From an uncultured Bacteroidales bacterium (lineage in GTDB: Bacteria; Bacteroidota; Bacteroidia; Bacteroidales; UBA932): a stretch of DNA of 34,412 nt. The notes beneath the pieces are model-generated. The model ran no database searches. It had not been told where the DNA came from and saw nothing but the letters and a program-made list of their open reading frames with translations. Of this stretch, positions 34,147-34,412 are shown one piece after another. The stretch spans positions 1 to 34,412 of the forward strand of contig CALVDT010000074.1 in NCBI GenBank assembly GCA_944326385.1. Direction: 5' to 3'. Each line of letters opens with the position of its first letter. Positions within the stretch are counted from its first letter, which is position 1. The position numbers were made by a program, and so were the translations under genes.

Positions 34147-34412
34147 CTATTTCTTGAATAAGTCGGAGTGTGTACCTGTTCTGGCAAGTTCGAGTATCTG
34201 CAATTCGTTGTTATCTGTCTTTTTGTATATCAACAGCCAATCCGGTTTGATATGACATTCCCGATAACCGACATAATTTCCTCGCAAAGCATGGTCTTTC
34301 TTCTCTTTGGGTAGTGGAATGTCGTTTGCCAGTTTATAGATAACATCATTGAGTTCTTCAATGGGAAGATTTCTGCGTTTCGCCAGTTCCCAGTCTTTTC
34401 TGTACTTGCTGG
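34147..34412 (-). CDS. YafQ-family toxin (type II toxin-antitoxin mRNA interferase), C-terminal part
   Basis: The last 87 codons of a RelE/YafQ-superfamily toxin; about five N-terminal residues lie beyond the window. Family landmarks are present: KYRKDWELAKRR near the start, IPLPKEKKDHALRGNY, YRECHIKPDWLLIYKK, and the end LARTGTHSDLF. The catalytic residues known from YafQ (two central His, Asp-Trp, C-terminal His and Phe) are all kept, so it looks active. YafQ cleaves mRNA on the ribosome and is normally preceded by a DinJ-type antitoxin gene, which should lie just past the right edge. Confidence 0.9.
   Translation of the reverse strand, partial: SKYRKDWELAKRRNLPIEELNDVIYKLANDIPLPKEKKDHALRGNYVGYRECHIKPDWLLIYKKTDNNELQILELARTGTHSDLFKK

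Noticed and set aside
1-34412. CRISPR arrays, tRNA or rRNA genes, complete insertion sequences
   Set aside because: No regularly spaced repeats, tRNA-like cloverleafs, rRNA stretches or transposase ORFs were seen on either strand.

Overview
The window is chromosomal DNA of a Bacteroidota member, almost certainly a gut-type Bacteroidales. The evidence is a SusC/SusD pair, a hybrid two-component system (HTCS) regulator, many lipoproteins with Bacteroidetes-style lipoboxes, BACON domains, and promoters with TAnnTTTG -7 boxes. By eye the DNA is moderately GC-rich, so Alistipes/Rikenellaceae-like taxa are possible, but the genus cannot be fixed. No rRNA, tRNA or CRISPR array was seen.

Layout. (1) 1-521: N-terminus of an unknown minus-strand gene, then a gene-free region with an 85-bp inverted-repeat (MITE-like) element that encloses a terminator-like hairpin. 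(2) 522-1874, plus strand: DUF3298 lipoprotein and an O6-alkylguanine-DNA alkyltransferase-like protein. (3) 1967-6301, plus-strand carbohydrate operon: GH50/agarase-like lipoprotein, a multidomain alpha/beta-hydrolase esterase, a small lipoprotein, then a strong terminator. (4) 12579-6397, minus-strand operon converging on the same terminator: an SGNH esterase-GH2-malectin fusion, a second GH50-like lipoprotein, and a BACON-BACON-DUF1566-like lipoprotein that may be a surface glycan-binding protein. (5) 21578-12675, minus strand: SusC, SusD and the HTCS regulator. Together (3)-(5) form a polysaccharide utilisation locus (PUL). The GH2 plus GH50-like pairing and the esterases suggest an esterified, probably galactose-containing glycan. 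(6) 28003-21712, minus strand: a tripartite RND efflux operon (adaptor, pump, TolC-like channel) ending in a SIMPL-domain protein. (7) 28291-33417, plus-strand operon: a double DUF1080 (3-keto-glycoside-active) protein, two Tat-exported Gfo/Idh/MocA oxidoreductases, a two-helix membrane protein and a divergent ApbE-like flavin transferase. This fits a 3-keto-glycoside pathway. (8) 33488-34412: a 132-aa unknown protein behind a structured leader, and the C-terminal part of a YafQ-type toxin.

Main new observation. A conserved 46-bp element with two half-sites 21 bp apart lies at a fixed distance (19-20 bp) upstream of the -7 box of susC, the GH2 operon and the plus-strand GH50 operon. It is a good candidate for the HTCS operator and would define the regulon within this window. 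A weaker fourth copy lies upstream of the DUF1080 operon, which would tie the 3-keto-glycoside genes to the PUL.
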